Shown here: positions 1 through 9,350 of the stretch, piece after piece
Numbering within the stretch: the stretch's first letter is position 1
Layout of the letters: every line of letters begins with the position of its first letter
From: Harmothoe impar
Taxonomy: Eukaryota; Annelida; Polychaeta; Phyllodocida; Polynoidae
Length of the DNA stretch: 64,000 bases
Direction: 5' to 3'
NCBI GenBank assembly: GCA_947462335.1
Contig: OX381716.1
Location: 10,674,861-10,738,860 of the forward strand
Position numbers and translations under genes: made by a program
The notes under the pieces: generated by a model
Seen by the model: the letters and a program-made list of their open reading frames with translations, nothing else
Databases searched by the model: none
What the model was told of the DNA's origin: nothing

Positions 1-2
1 CT

Positions 3-395
3 AACAAACAAATCGACGAAATATGGAAAAAGAAGAAAAAAACAAAGACGTCCGCCGTCGACGTCATCGCTCCGGGTGACAGAGTGAGGATGTTGAGAAC
101 TAAAGGCGCCTTCGACAAAGGGTACGAGGGAAACTGGCGCGAGGAAGTGGTCGACGTTGCTAAGACGTTGGGAAGCAGAGGGTTCGAGCTGAAAGACGAC
201 AAGGGCGAGGAGATAAAAGGCGTCTTCTACCCGGAAGAGGTTCAGAAGGTGTACAAGAGTCGTTACGACAACAACTACCTGATAGACGAGGTGTTGCGCC
301 GCAAGACCGTCGACGGTAAAGAGTTAGCTTTCGTACGTTGGTTAGGTTACGACGACAAGTTCAACGAGTGGATCCCCGTCAAAAAAATTATGTAG
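3..395 (+). CDS. Polinton integrase, C-terminal part with chromodomain (partial)
   Basis: The reading frame is open from the window edge, so only the last ~130 residues are seen; the DDE core lies upstream. The first part (APGDRVR..., then a Gly/Lys-rich loop and WREEV) matches the beta-barrel C-terminal domain of retroviral/Polinton integrases. The last ~45 residues (YLIDEVLRRK ... FVRWLGYDDKFNEWIPV) form a chromodomain with the aromatic pattern expected for methyl-lysine binding (Y, W, Y, W). The family integrates element DNA with 6-bp target duplications, and a chromodomain may steer insertion to particular chromatin (family knowledge). The stop at 393-395 is followed by an A-rich run and the penton-like gene 20 bp on. 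There is no in-window start; the ATG at 90 lies inside the domain and is not the start. Confidence 0.85.
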   Translation, partial: NKQIDEIWKKKKKTKTSAVDVIAPGDRVRMLRTKGAFDKGYEGNWREEVVDVAKTLGSRGFELKDDKGEEIKGVFYPEEVQKVYKSRYDNNYLIDEVLRRKTVDGKELAFVRWLGYDDKFNEWIPVKKIM

Positions 396-414
396 AAAAA
401 AAAAAAAAAAAAAA

Positions 415-1492
415 ATGAACATCACTCTACCTAGCAACAGCTCTATGGAGTATTATCCTGACAACAGCTTGACGTCTTTCCGAACTCACTTCGACTCGCC
501 GCTCCTTCTGCCCGAAGCGTACTAACGTGCACGACGACGACTTGATCATCATTGTTCCTCTGCGCACCAAAGTGTCGCTAGAGGAGGCGATCCAGGTTTT
601 AAAAGAAACTAAATTCTCCGAAGGAAAAAAACCACAGGTAGACTGGAGGGGAATGAAAAACGCGAACGGTCTGAGCAAGCTAACGTTCAGCTCAAAATTC
701 CCGCTGAGCTGGAAGGAAGCGAGCTATGTAACGGTGGAAGAGATATCAGACACGTCGGAAGAGCAGCAATTGAAACCGGAAACAAAAAGGTTCAAGAGAG
801 AGGTCGACTTGAGACAGACGAATGCCGTATACAAGCAGTTCTTGTCCCCGGCGGTGAAGAAGAAGGCGATCAGCGATCAAGCAGGACAGATGATCGAAGA
901 GATGGAGAAAGACATGGGAGTGCGCAGTTTCATGCCAAACATATTCGAGATACCTCCTATTTTCACCGGAAGCAACCACACCCTAATCGAGCGCTTGAGT
1001 GAGACGTTGCGAGATGACAGACTAGAGGGCGACAGCTTCTTGCTCAAACCGATGCGGATCTTATCGTACGACGCCAAGACGAAACGCGTCACCATCAAAC
1101 CGCCGAGACACTGTGCTGTCCTGCTGAGTCAGCATCTCGCATGCGTTCTAGGCTTCGGAGAGAAGACGTGTTTCGCGTCGCCGACTACCGGCGCCTACTC
1201 GATGGATGTTTACGGGGACGTGCACTCTGTGTACATATACACCGACATGATCCAGGAGAGACGTGTGGGCGACATGCAAGTGCCGCTGTTGCGCAGCGTG
1301 GCGGTGGACAGAGGCGGAAAGCGTCGAGGTGGCGTGCAAGCTATCAGTTTTCCCCATTTGGATTATTTCCCCTTGAAATCCAAGAGGTTTACCGAGGTCG
1401 GCATCTATTTAAGAGACCGATCCGGTCATTCCATCCCATTCGGTAGAGGCGAGGTGACCGTGACACTTCATCTGAGACCTATTGAGCGCTGA
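415..1492 (+). pseudogene. Minor capsid (penton base-like) protein, frameshifted near its N-terminus
   Basis: A short reading frame starting at ATG 415 carries the typical Polinton penton start (LPSNSS...YYPDNSLTSF, 'PSN...FPDN.L..F') but hits TAA at 523-525. The rest continues in the next frame to 1492, with no ATG at its beginning (it begins at GTG 527). The C-terminal block FPHLDYFPLKSKRFTEVGIY...GRGEVTVTLHLRP is the conserved jelly-roll end of Polinton minor capsid proteins, which form the vertex capsomers. The frame change lies between about 473 and 523. The N-terminal strand usually found after PL.L is not evident, so a small deletion is possible. The stop lies 11 bp before the PX-like gene. 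The assignment is firm; whether the break is genuine or a sequencing error cannot be decided here. Confidence 0.8.
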
Positions 1493-1503
1493 AAGAGAGA
1501 AAA

Positions 1504-1929
1504 ATGATGCGTCAACGCGTTCCGTACTTTCCACCCAGGCGCACCGTCGGCAGAGGGTACAGCGATTACTACAACGCGCAGCTGGGCAACGGCGTCAACG
1601 TGTACAGCGGGCGCTCTTTCCAGAGCGGGCACGGTTTGGGCGGCGCTCTGTTAGGTCTGATGCGCTCGGCTACCCCGCTATTGAAGTCGGTGGGAAAAAC
1701 GCTGCTCCGCGCCGGTGTGGGCGTAGCTAAAGATGTGCTGGCGGGTCGGACTTTAAAGAGCAGCGTGAAAGACCGAGGCGCAGGCGCTCTGAAGAGACTG
1801 GCGAGTACGGCGTTCTCGGGAGGAAAGACGCCTGTCGCGTCTAAGAAAGGGTCGAAACGTCGCCGGCATTCTCCTCAGACGGGCGGTGGCTCTTGCAAGA
1901 GACGTAGAGGGGATGTATTCGACCGGTAA
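1504..1929 (+). CDS. Adenovirus PX-like / Polinton core-capsid small basic protein
   Basis: 141 residues, very basic, with Gly-rich beginning GRGYSDYYNAQLGNG...YSGRSFQSGHGLGG followed by an Ala/Leu amphipathic stretch (LLGLMRSATPLLKSVGKTLL) and a C-terminal tail of KR clusters (KKGSKRRR, CKRRRGD). This arrangement (tyrosine/glycine motif, GLGG linker, 'RSA.PLLK..GK' helix) recurs in the small protein next to the capsid genes of Polintons and adintoviruses and resembles adenovirus pX/pVI. It probably binds DNA inside the capsid or helps maturation and membrane disruption (inference). The start is the ATG pair at 1504/1507, 11 bp after the minor capsid stop. A TATA-like box for the next gene follows at 1947. 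Confidence 0.75.
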   Translation: MMRQRVPYFPPRRTVGRGYSDYYNAQLGNGVNVYSGRSFQSGHGLGGALLGLMRSATPLLKSVGKTLLRAGVGVAKDVLAGRTLKSSVKDRGAGALKRLASTAFSGGKTPVASKKGSKRRRHSPQTGGGSCKRRRGDVFDR

Positions 1930-1946
1930 GCGCCTAGGCGTTCAGG

Positions 1947-1954
1947 TATAAATA
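1947..1954 (+). promoter_or_regulatory. TATA box of the major capsid gene
   Basis: TATAAATA in the 79-bp gap between the PX-like stop and the capsid ATG at 2009; ATG lies 55 bp downstream. It suggests separate transcription of the late structural genes. Position and sequence only; not tested. Confidence 0.5.
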
Positions 1955-2008
1955 AAAAGACTGGAGGCGGCCGGCGTCAGTCTGTCGGCCGCGTGAAGAG
2001 AGAACACA

Positions 2009-3316
2009 ATGGCTTACGTACACGAGAGCAGTAACGAGTGCGCGCTCTCTGAGCTCGACCTGCACACCGTAGCGCCGACTCAGACTACTATCTTAAAGTC
2101 GTCTTTCCTGGGGATAGAAACAAAAAACTCTTTAGAGGATGGAGGTAACATAAATTTCACCATCAACAAGTCGCAAGAGTACACAGACCTGAACGAGAAT
2201 TACCTTCATCTGGAATGTCAAGTGCTGAAAGCGAACGGAGCGGCGATCGAGGACACCGACGCGGTAGCTCCGGTGAACAACTTGGCTCACTCGCTCTTCA
2301 AAGACGTCCAAGTCTCCATCGGCGGTTTCAAAGTGTCTGGCAACACCGAGACCTACCCTTACCGAGCTTACTTGGAAGGGTTACTCAACTACAACAAAGA
2401 CGTGAAGGACGGCGTCATGAGCGCCCAGGGGTGGCATGAAGATACGCCCGGTCAGTTTGACACGTTGACTGACGCGAATGCGGGGTACAAAGCGCGCAAG
2501 AAGCTAATCTCCAACAAGCGCTTTTCGCTGATGGCGCGACTGCACTTTGACCTGGCTCATCAACCGAAGCTCATCGTTGGAGAGACAGAAATCAATCTCA
2601 CTCTGAAACAAGCGGCGCCCTCTTTCTATCTGATGTGCGCCGCTGACGGAGGCTACAGCTTGAAGATCTACAAAGCAAAGCTCTACGTGCGACGCGTGCT
2701 GGTGGCGGACGCTGTAGCGGAAACGCACGAGAGAGCGGTGATAGAACACGGGCCCTTCGACTACCCGGTGAACAGAGTGGAGGTGACGACGTACGCCATC
2801 CCTCAAGGTAACAGAGATCACAGCTACACGCACTCCAACACAGGCCAGCTTCCCAAGTCGATGATGATTTGCTTCCTTGACCACGACGCCTTCAACGGTA
2901 GCTACACCAAGAACCCGTTCGAGATGAAGCATTACGACATCAGCTCGCTTTAAGTGATAGTGAACGATCAGAAAGTGCCGAACGACGCCTACGTGCCCGA
3001 CTTTAAGACCAAAGCGGCCGTGAGAGAGTACTTGGCGCTACACACGGAAACGGGGATGTACGAGGGCGCGCGCTCCTGCGGTATTTCATACGATCAATTC
3101 CTGAACGGTTACACGGTGTTCCCCCTCGACTTAACCCCAGACAGATCGCACGACGGGTGTCGCGTGAACCTTATAAGAGCGGGTCAGCTGAGGGTGGAAG
3201 TCAGTTTCCGCTCGGCGCTACAAGCGACAACAACGGTGCTACTCTACTTGGTGTACGACAACGTCGTCGAGCTGACCCGAGATCGACACCCCGTCACCGA
3301 CTACCACATGAACTAA
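2009..3316 (+). pseudogene. Major capsid protein (double jelly-roll), one in-frame stop
   Basis: 435 codons in a single frame, interrupted by one TAA at 2951-2953. The first 314 residues contain the N-terminal beta-sandwich features (INFTINKSQEYTDLNENYLH, then NLAHSLFKDVQVSIGG), the typical 'D.N..YL...' and 'NN..HSLF..V.V..NG' signatures of Polinton major capsid proteins. The part after the stop continues the same homology (DAYVPDF..K.AVREYLAL, then YDQFLNGYTVFPLDLTPD, a nearly invariant Polinton motif, then GQLRVEVSF). The protein forms the hexon-like trimers of the predicted icosahedral particle. Because the frame is otherwise clean, the nonsense change looks recent. Translation from the GTG just after the stop would give only the second jelly roll. 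Confidence 0.9.
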
Positions 3317-3345
3317 AGACAAGACGGCGGTACTTGGCGTATCGT

Positions 3346-3798
3346 ATGAACACGCTTGAAATAAGCAGAGTGTTGAAGGAAAACGTTCACACAAAACATC
3401 GTTTCCTGGGCGTTTTCTCTTGTGACACTATTCCGAAGCACCCTATCAAAGACACTTGTTTCGTGAGCAACACAGATCCGCAACATTTACCAGGTCAGCA
3501 TTGGGTGGCGTTTTACGTGTCGAGCACGGGTGAAGTGTACTACTTTGATTCCTTCGGCTTACCGCCGCTGAGTGCGGAGTTCTTGTCTTTCGTGGAACGC
3601 TCTGCTCCGTTCAAGTGGCAAAGAAACCGCATTCAACTACAAGACACTTCTGCTGACACCTGTGGACCTCATTGCGTTCATTTCCTAATTGAAGCATGTC
3701 GAACAAGAAACCCCAAGAAGTGCGTCATGCGCATGAGCAAAATCCCAAAGCTGAGCGACCGGGCCGTGAGTCAGAAGCTATCGATGATGCTGTTGTGA
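3346..3798 (+). CDS. Adenain-like cysteine protease (capsid maturation)
   Basis: 150 residues from ATG 3346, 29 bp after the capsid frame. The catalytic order His...Asp/Glu...Gln...Cys of the adenain/C5-C48 clan is visible: QHWVAFYV (His), YYFDSFG (Asp), a Gln in IQLQDTSADTCG and the nucleophile in TCGPHCVHF. Size and order match Polinton PRO proteins, which cleave capsid precursors. No lesion is seen. An in-frame extension upstream to 3157 overlaps the capsid gene and has no family similarity, so the ATG at 3346 is preferred. Confidence 0.88.
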   Translation: MNTLEISRVLKENVHTKHRFLGVFSCDTIPKHPIKDTCFVSNTDPQHLPGQHWVAFYVSSTGEVYYFDSFGLPPLSAEFLSFVERSAPFKWQRNRIQLQDTSADTCGPHCVHFLIEACRTRNPKKCVMRMSKIPKLSDRAVSQKLSMMLL

Positions 3799-3995
3799 CG
3801 GGTTGTTGCGATGGCGGCCGTTTCATGGAGGCAAAGATTCTCTGCCTTGCCGAAATGGTGTTGGATTTATCCAAAGTCGTGCAATGTCTATTGGAGAGAA
3901 GTCGTCCGGGGTGTGGTGGTGCGAGTGACGGCGGCGTGAGACTTTGCGGCCTGTTGAGTTGCTGCAAATCGAAGAAGCAAGCTAAAAAAGCATAA
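3696..3995 (+). CDS. Possible small ORF with Cys-Cys-Lys-rich tail
   Basis: A 99-residue frame overlaps the end of the protease gene in another frame and runs to 3995. An inner ATG at 3824 would give a 57-residue protein beginning after the protease stop. The C-terminus (CGLLSCCKSKKQAKKA) looks like a palmitoylation site next to a polybasic stretch, i.e. a membrane-anchoring tail, preceded by a leucine-rich helix (ILCLAEMVLDLSKVVQCLLE). I do not recognise a family. The evidence for expression is weak: position between protease and polyadenylation signals, and a plausible short protein. It could be a chance frame. Confidence 0.3.
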   Translation: MSNKKPQEVRHAHEQNPKAERPGRESEAIDDAVVTGCCDGGRFMEAKILCLAEMVLDLSKVVQCLLERSRPGCGGASDGGVRLCGLLSCCKSKKQAKKA

Positions 3996-4023
3996 ACTTG
4001 TGTGTTTTTCTGATTGAAATGAA

Positions 4024-4036
4024 AATAAAGAATAAA
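4024..4036 (+). terminator. Polyadenylation signals of Polinton 1 late genes
   Basis: Two AATAAA hexamers (4024-4029 and 4031-4036) directly follow the last + strand frame and precede a T-rich stretch, a usual 3' end for the capsid/protease transcripts. Confidence 0.5.
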
Positions 4037-4084
4037 ATGAAAAGAAAAGAAATTATCTTGTTGTGTTTTTATTTCTATATATAA

Positions 4085-4496
4085 GTTACATAACTTTTTT
4101 TTGTTTGTTTGTTTACAAACAGTCACGTGTCACGTGGTGTTGTTTACAAACAAGAGAGCCACGTGGTGTTGTTTACAAACAAACCCTAAGTAGGTCACGT
4201 TACCCTAGTTACCAGAATGCCGGCTTCTGATTGGCTGAGCCTAAGTAGGTCACGTGACGTAAGTAGGTCACGTTACCATGGTTACCAGAATGCCGGCCTC
4301 TGATTGGCTGAGAGCTTCTAAGTAGGTCAGTAGGTCACCCAGAATGCTGGCTTCTGATTGGCTGAGAGCCCTAAGTAGGTCACGTTACCATGGCAACGGG
4401 TCACGTGACCAAATGGAGGCCTCTGATTGGCTGCATGTCGATTGAGTAATAAACAGTAGTTAACTTTAGTCCCGTTCCGATACATACTATACTACT
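4085..4496 (+). repeat. Terminal inverted repeat region of Polinton 1 (right end)
   Basis: The outer ~100 bp match the Polinton 2 termini with few differences and end in ...CATACTATACTACT. Inward there are tandem blocks: two copies of CACGTGGTGTTGTTTACAAA, then repeats of AAGTAGGTCACGT, CCAGAATGC and CTGATTGGCTGA. The blocks contain E-box (CACGTG), inverted CCAAT (ATTGG) and forkhead-like (TGTTTACA) words, so the terminus probably acts as promoter/enhancer as well as replication and integration end. The left partner is outside the window. Confidence 0.8.
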
Positions 4497-4700
4497 CACG
4501 AGATATTCCCAAATATTGTGAACGCGTCCCATTCACAAAATGAACTCGGGATTTAACGTTCATGAATGACACAAGTTAAAACGTGTTCAAAAAACGTGTT
4601 CAAAAAACTCGTTCAAAAAAACAAGAAATTCCCGACAATAGGCCACAAAAGGTTTACAAAACGTTCAAAAATCTCCTGGGGATCACGAGTCAAGACCCAA
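4497..4700. repeat. MITE fragment (CCCTCCAAAC family) that received Polinton 1
   Basis: The sequence right of the Polinton end (CACGAGATATTCCC..., then ...TGACACAAGTTAAAAC, TTCAAAAAAC) matches the inner half of the MITEs at 42832-43087 and 63000-63267. Polinton 1 therefore inserted into a pre-existing copy of this family. Confidence 0.6.
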
Positions 4701-4954
4701 GAAAGGCAAAAGCAAAGCAAGATTAGGCAAGGCAAGGTTGAGCTCTAAATAAATGAGCACCCCTAAGTAAATAGTTCCAGGAGTGAGATATGCCGTCCTC
4801 TGTTATCTCCAGTAGGGGTAGTATCGCCTTTACTAATAGCTGCCCGTGCTGAGGTGGGCCTTTTAGCCTTACCCGATAGACACTTAGGGAGTGGTCATTT
4901 GTTAACAACAGGGACTTGGGTTGAGTTTGGTATGGTTTTATTTGACAGTAAGAT

Positions 4955-4956
<2 letters not shown>
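4701..4956. other. No gene seen; short dispersed-repeat pieces
   Basis: Contains only a half copy of the GGGAGTGGTCATTTGTTAACAA end (about 4889-4912), which recurs at 48.8, 50.6 and 54.8 kb. Small open frames here have no family features. Confidence 0.5.
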
Positions 4957-5019
<63 letters not shown>

Positions 5020-5041
5020 AGAGAGACAGAGAGAGAGAGAC

Positions 5042-5076
<35 letters not shown>

Positions 5077-5129
5077 GAGACAGAGAGACAGAGAGACAGA
5101 GACAGACAGACAGAGACAGAGAGAGAGAG
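4957..5129. repeat. Compound microsatellite (TA)n then (GA/GACA)n
   Basis: About 60 bp of perfect TA dinucleotides (4957-5016) adjoin about 110 bp of purine-rich GAGA/GACA repeats. The open frames across it are artefacts of the repeat (YIYIYI, RERDRE). Confidence 0.95.
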
Positions 5130-5327
5130 TTCTCTCAAACTGAATAAACGAATAGAGCTTCAAGTAAATGGGGGGATGGATTTTGGGGCGGGGAGGACCA
5201 TAAGATTTTTCTTTCACCCTTCTTAAATGTGGAGAGGGGACCAAATAAATTTCAACTAATTGTACTGTAAAATCCCTCGCATTACTACAGCTGAATTTTG
5301 GGTTGTGATGAAATTTAACTACCATAA

Positions 5328-5545
5328 AACCTCGCATATAAGCCGTGGCTAGTATGCGAGTCAGATTGGCAGTGCTGCTCGTAGGATCAGCCCAGGGTCA
5401 GGGTGCAGCTTATATGTAAAGTTTTGCTACTACGGTAAATTACTAAAGGTCACCATTATCAGATCTCTTGTGTGGCTTATAGGTTCGGCCTAAAGTCGGG
5501 GTGCAACTTAAACGTGAGTCTGACTTATACACAGGGTTTTACGGT
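5328..5545. repeat. Interspersed repeat, 'AAAACCTCGCATATAAGCCG' family
   Basis: Begins ATAAAACCTCGCATATAAGCC and ends with the complementary AAC...GGGTTTTACGGTAG; internal GGCTTATAGGTTCGGCC also recurs. Related pieces lie at about 36985-37085, 51150-51240 and 57728-57950. The inverted ends suggest a short non-autonomous DNA transposon. Confidence 0.6.
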
Positions 5546-5720
5546 AGTCTTGAAGGATGGGGTAGGGCACAAGTTTCGACCTACTTCCAGCCAGAACTGA
5601 AAATATTCCTGTGGGCTACGCAAAAATCCACCTCCCTGTTGTTATAAAATGAGCACACCCTATAGTTGCCTTGTGGGTGTTGAAGCTGGACCTTTTAGCC
5701 TTTACACAGAAGGCAAATAC

Positions 5721-6397
5721 GGGATATCTCTACTAGGTGCGAGGACAAACGTTTAGTGCGTTATCTTAATCTTATATCTTAAATATTAATCCTTAAGGTG
5801 GGATTAAGACAGTTTAAGAGTTAAAGTTAAGACAAAAAAAAAGAAGAAAAAACGGGGGTTGGGGGGCTGTGGCCCCCATTACATACCAGATAACTCGCCT
5901 ATCCTACCATGGACTGTGTAGGCTCATCACTACACCACCTTCATTTGTTTAGTTTCTTTTTTTCATAAGAGCAACGCTCACTTTATTTCCACAAAAAAAA
6001 AGAAATACAATGTTCAATAAAGCGTTACAAGATTTTGTTTCTCATATTTTACAAAGACATCGGACAAAACAGTCGGACAAGACAGGACAAAACAAGGGTT
6101 CACAAAAGCTTTGGTAAAATAGTGCATAAAACATTTGACAATATATGAATGATCCGAAAAAAAAACTACATGCTGTCCTATAGTATCTGCAAATCAGCAA
6201 ACCGTTTCAACTTTCTCTCTCTCTTTGAAAAGTTTCTCTCTCGAAGTTGTTTAGTAATATTTTTAATATAGTCTAAGACAGTTTTAGTTAGGATTAAGAT
6301 AGTTTAAGAGTTAACATTAAGACAAGTAAGATCATCTTAATAATGCAATTAAGATAACGCTCTAAACGTTTGTCCACGCACCTGGGAGAGCTATCCC
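5721..6397. repeat. Foldback/MITE with GGGATAGCTCTC termini
   Basis: Left end GGGATATCTCTACTAGGTG...ACAAACGTTTAG...GTTATCTTAATC is mirrored at the right by GATAACGCTCTAAACGTTTG...CCTGGGAGAGCTATCCC. The interior is rich in TTAAGAT. A second full copy is at 60334-60844 and a diverged one at about 40293-40750. No coding capacity. Confidence 0.7.
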
Positions 6398-6957
6398 GGG
6401 CGTGTACACAGGAGGGACCTGGGGAGGGTTTCCCATGTAGAGTGCTTGACCTGAAGCTGATATTATAGAAGGGTAAAGTTCGTAGTAACACCTACGGTGC
6501 CCATAGGGGGTTAACCCCTTTAAGCCACTAGAAAAGAAAAGCCGCTTTCTCACCAATAACTGAAAATATGAAGAAAAAACCCTTTTTAATCTTTCAAGTA
6601 CTGTACTGTCGCGATTTAGCGCTGGGGATGCTCTTCAATTTAGAGGGGCCTTTATACCAAAGACAGGCGCTTATTCAAGATCCTATGCTAGTGCTTAAGG
6701 CAGCTTTCAAGACCTGTGTACCTCAGGCGCTTATACAAGACCAGCGCTCTTTTGAAACCGGCGCTTTATTGCGTTTGTACAGTATTTAACTTGGGGGCTA
6801 CCAGTTAGAGGTATAGGTTTTCTGTTGCCAATAATTCACATTTTAGTACTTCAGAGTTATTTGATTTTCCAACTTTGGGAAAATATAAGTGATTTCTTGC
6901 TCACTGCATTACTGATTGCATGAAAAATGTTGAAGCCATTTATAGGGCGCATGGTGC
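6398..6957. other. No gene seen
   Basis: Non-coding by composition. An open frame at 6568-6789 is made of decayed repeats of GGCGCTTATTCAAGA and has no protein features. Confidence 0.5.
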
Positions 6958-7056
6958 TTTAAAGCGGCATGATCACCGAGCGTATTCCCCTCACAATTCT
7001 AGTACTGTTCTAGTCTACTATGTGGTAGCCGCGCGAGTGGTGGGACTGCCGCTTTA
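6958..7056. repeat. Short MITE at a TTAA target, copy 1
   Basis: About 100 bp bounded by TTTAAAGCGGCAT and GCCGCTTTAA, so the inverted ends AGYGRCAT are flanked by TTAA on both sides. Copies of the same element sit at 38781-38879 and 45044-45142. TTAA duplication is characteristic of piggyBac or Kolobok transposases. Confidence 0.65.
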
Positions 7057-7788
7057 ATGCATCATGTCATTTATCATGACGCATGGATGCAGTCCTAGGC
7101 AGGGCTGCAGAATGCTAATCCATTCAAAACTAGCCATAAAAGGGTTTTCCGGCTGCTCTAAAGTAGCTTGTTACACTTATGCCATCTAATTTATAACTTG
7201 TACTTCTTTATTCATATTGAATTCTCAAATTTGCAAAATGAGTAAACCAACACTTCTATATTAATTATTAATGTTTATTCACTATAAAATGCTATATTCA
7301 TCTTCTGAGAATCGCAGTGTGAACCGTGAGTTAGCATGAATAAAAATCTGCAATCTTGAAATGTTCAAAGGAGGCCAGTGTCGATACATCAGGTAAGGCC
7401 TCTTACAGGGGTAAAGGGTGTGTGTGGGTGGGTGGGGGAAACGTCTTGCACGCTGGTTTATGACCTTTTAGAGCCAGTTCCCTGATGGTTTGACTCAACC
7501 AAAATTGCAAAAATAATAGCGAGGTTTAGATCACAACATGTATCTAGAGAGGATGGCCTAGACGTTGCCATACACGTTACAAGTAGGCATATCTAAACCT
7601 TACTAATAAAAAACACAACGTCAAAATGGGAATTCAAAGATGAAACCTAGATAGATAGAAGAGTAGAGGGAGACATATTGATCGATGTGTATCATTGTGA
7701 CAGTGTGAGTGAAGGGTAGACCCGGGGGCTGGGGGATATTCCTGCCTTGCTTTGGCCCTCTAGCGGCCACATAGTGCCTCAATGAGTA
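7057..7788. other. No gene seen
   Basis: Diverged non-coding sequence with GCATCATG... repeat fragments at its left edge; no ORF or RNA structure that I can support. Confidence 0.5.
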
Positions 7789-8049
7789 CCCTCCAAACAC
7801 AACTCAAGAATCACACAAGTTAGAAACGTTCACATTTCCCGGGAAATGCACAAACTGTATGCACAAGGGAGATTCTCGAGAATAGTGAAAGATCCTAGGG
7901 ATATGTTGAATGGTGGTATTTCCGAAGTTTTACGCGTGCAAATAACCAGAAGACCTGTATTTCACGAGTTTTACTACAATAAATGCCACAGAATTTTGAG
8001 GTTCGACACGCAAATGGCACGACTTCAGCTTGAAATTTTGTTTGCAGGG
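7789..8049. repeat. MITE, CCCTCCAAAC family
   Basis: Starts CCCTCCAAACACAACTCAAG and ends ...TTGCAGGG, the complement of the CCCTGCAAAC start seen in reversed copies. Flanked by TA on the left. It contains GGGAAATGCACAAACTGTAT and TTTTACGCGTGCAAATAACC, blocks shared with the copies at 21.7, 33.3, 46.9, 52.6, 55.4 and 57.2 kb. Confidence 0.75.
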
Positions 8050-8339
8050 TTATGCCCCAATCATTATGATTCAGCTCAATGGCGTCACTCCACAGGGCTG
8101 CATTTAAGCATCATGCCGACCCTACAGGGTTGATACACTCACACAGATTTGACATTGTGCATGATTGCAGCTCTCGCGAGTTAAGCATGTATTCCACTGG
8201 CGTGAATCTATTCTATCATCGGACCAGATTTGTCCATAAGTTTAACATTACAGACTTTCATCGGATGACAACATTTCGGCCAACCAATGTGTTCATGCAT
8301 CAGGTCACGCATCATGTCAGAACACATTGAATTACTATA

Positions 8340-8536
8340 GCCCAAAATCCACGGCGACAAGAACCTGCGTTAAAACAGTATTGCGCCTGTGCCGCCATAA
8401 TTTCGCCGCTTTTTCGGCCTGCCACTCCCTTTTCGCGCCTGTGCCGCCAAAGTCCACGGCGTTATGGGGGCGAAATTGGCGAGGCAGAGGGGCGATACCC
8501 TTTTAACGCAGGTTCTTGTCGACGTGGATTTTGGGC
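8340..8536. repeat. Foldback element with GCCCAAAATCCACGGCGACA ends
   Basis: Left end GCCCAAAATCCACGGCGACA continues into AGAACCTGCGTTAAAA, and the right end is its inverted complement with one or two changes, around a GC-rich core (TTCGCGCCTGTGCCGCC). About 197 bp; hairpin-forming MITE. Only one copy seen. Confidence 0.7.
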
Positions 8537-8790
8537 TTGTGCTGCCATCTATCATTCTGACTGAGTGACTGAGAGATGATGTAAGTGGTATCATTTTAAA
8601 CCACCTGTTCCCAAACTTGTGGTTTATAGCAGTCATTAGAGCAGCTCACACCTCCTTGTCCTTCTGTTAATGTATGTCATTGATTAACTGTAACATAGGT
8701 CACCCCTTGACCACTGTTTTATAGCCCTGGTCAACATCTAAAGGGGATAGGGTAGACCTCCTGAAGGTGTCAATTCAACTCTAATATAAC

Positions 8791-9337
8791 TGTAGTTGGT
8801 CTCTTACTACGTATGTAACACTTGAGTACAAAAACCAGACAAGGTAAATTAGACTTTAATATACGGCGACTTTATTGTAAAGGTAACTCTTGGGTATTAT
8901 AGTACAAGTATAACCAGCGGATATACAAGATCAGAACAGATATATAATACAGTGGGGCAACCCTATAGCATAGAGTTAAGCCCGTGAGCACAGGGTGGTC
9001 ATGTCACGACAGTCCCAAACCTGACTGACTTCCAATGGAGAAGTAGCCGTCTTATATACAGCGCTGCATAGCCACGTGACCGTACTAGCAGCGCCACCTG
9101 TTAGGTTTAGTTATGTAAAATGCTTATGTAACAACTACCGACGGTAACCGAAGGTGGTACCGGTACACTACCGTATAGATAACCGAACTAGAGGAGTCGG
9201 TGTATGTAACGAACCGACGACACTAGTTAGATGAATAAAACAGTTATTAAACACAATAGAACCGTGTTGTCTTACATCATACAACATACAATAGATATAC
9301 AACAATAACAGTTAGACTTTATAGTCAACCCGTTACA
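8791..9337 (-). repeat. 3' LTR of the gypsy element
   Basis: 547 bp, identical by eye to the 5' LTR. On the - strand it follows directly after the polypurine tract. Contains one ACCGACGGT (9137). Confidence 0.95.
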
Positions 9338-9350
9338 CTACCCCCCTTAA
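9338..9350 (-). promoter_or_regulatory. Polypurine tract
   Basis: On the - strand TTAAGGGGGGTAG lies immediately before the 3' LTR start TGTAACGGG, the expected place and composition for plus-strand priming. Confidence 0.8.

Larger units (their letters stand above)
1..4496 (+). mobile_element. Polinton/Maverick 1, right-hand part (left end outside window)
   Basis: Consecutive + strand genes (integrase C-terminus, penton-like minor capsid, PX-like protein, major capsid, adenain-type protease) followed by a terminal repeat are the hallmark gene set of Polinton/Maverick (adintovirus-like) elements. The element ends at ...CATACTATACTACT (4496). The last ~100 bp are nearly identical to the termini of the complete Polinton at 22739-32160, which fixes the boundary. 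The polymerase and packaging ATPase expected of the family are not visible and may lie to the left. The flanking bases CACGAG (4497-4502) would be one copy of the target duplication. Two structural genes carry lesions, so this copy is probably a young but dead endogenous element. Confidence 0.9.

Noticed and set aside
3157..3345. N-terminal extension of the protease frame
   Set aside because: Overlaps the major capsid gene out of frame and lacks protease similarity; the ATG at 3346 gives the expected family length.
4854..5337. Open frames across the TA/GACA microsatellite
   Set aside because: Pure low-complexity translations (YIYI, RDRE, LSLC) on both strands.
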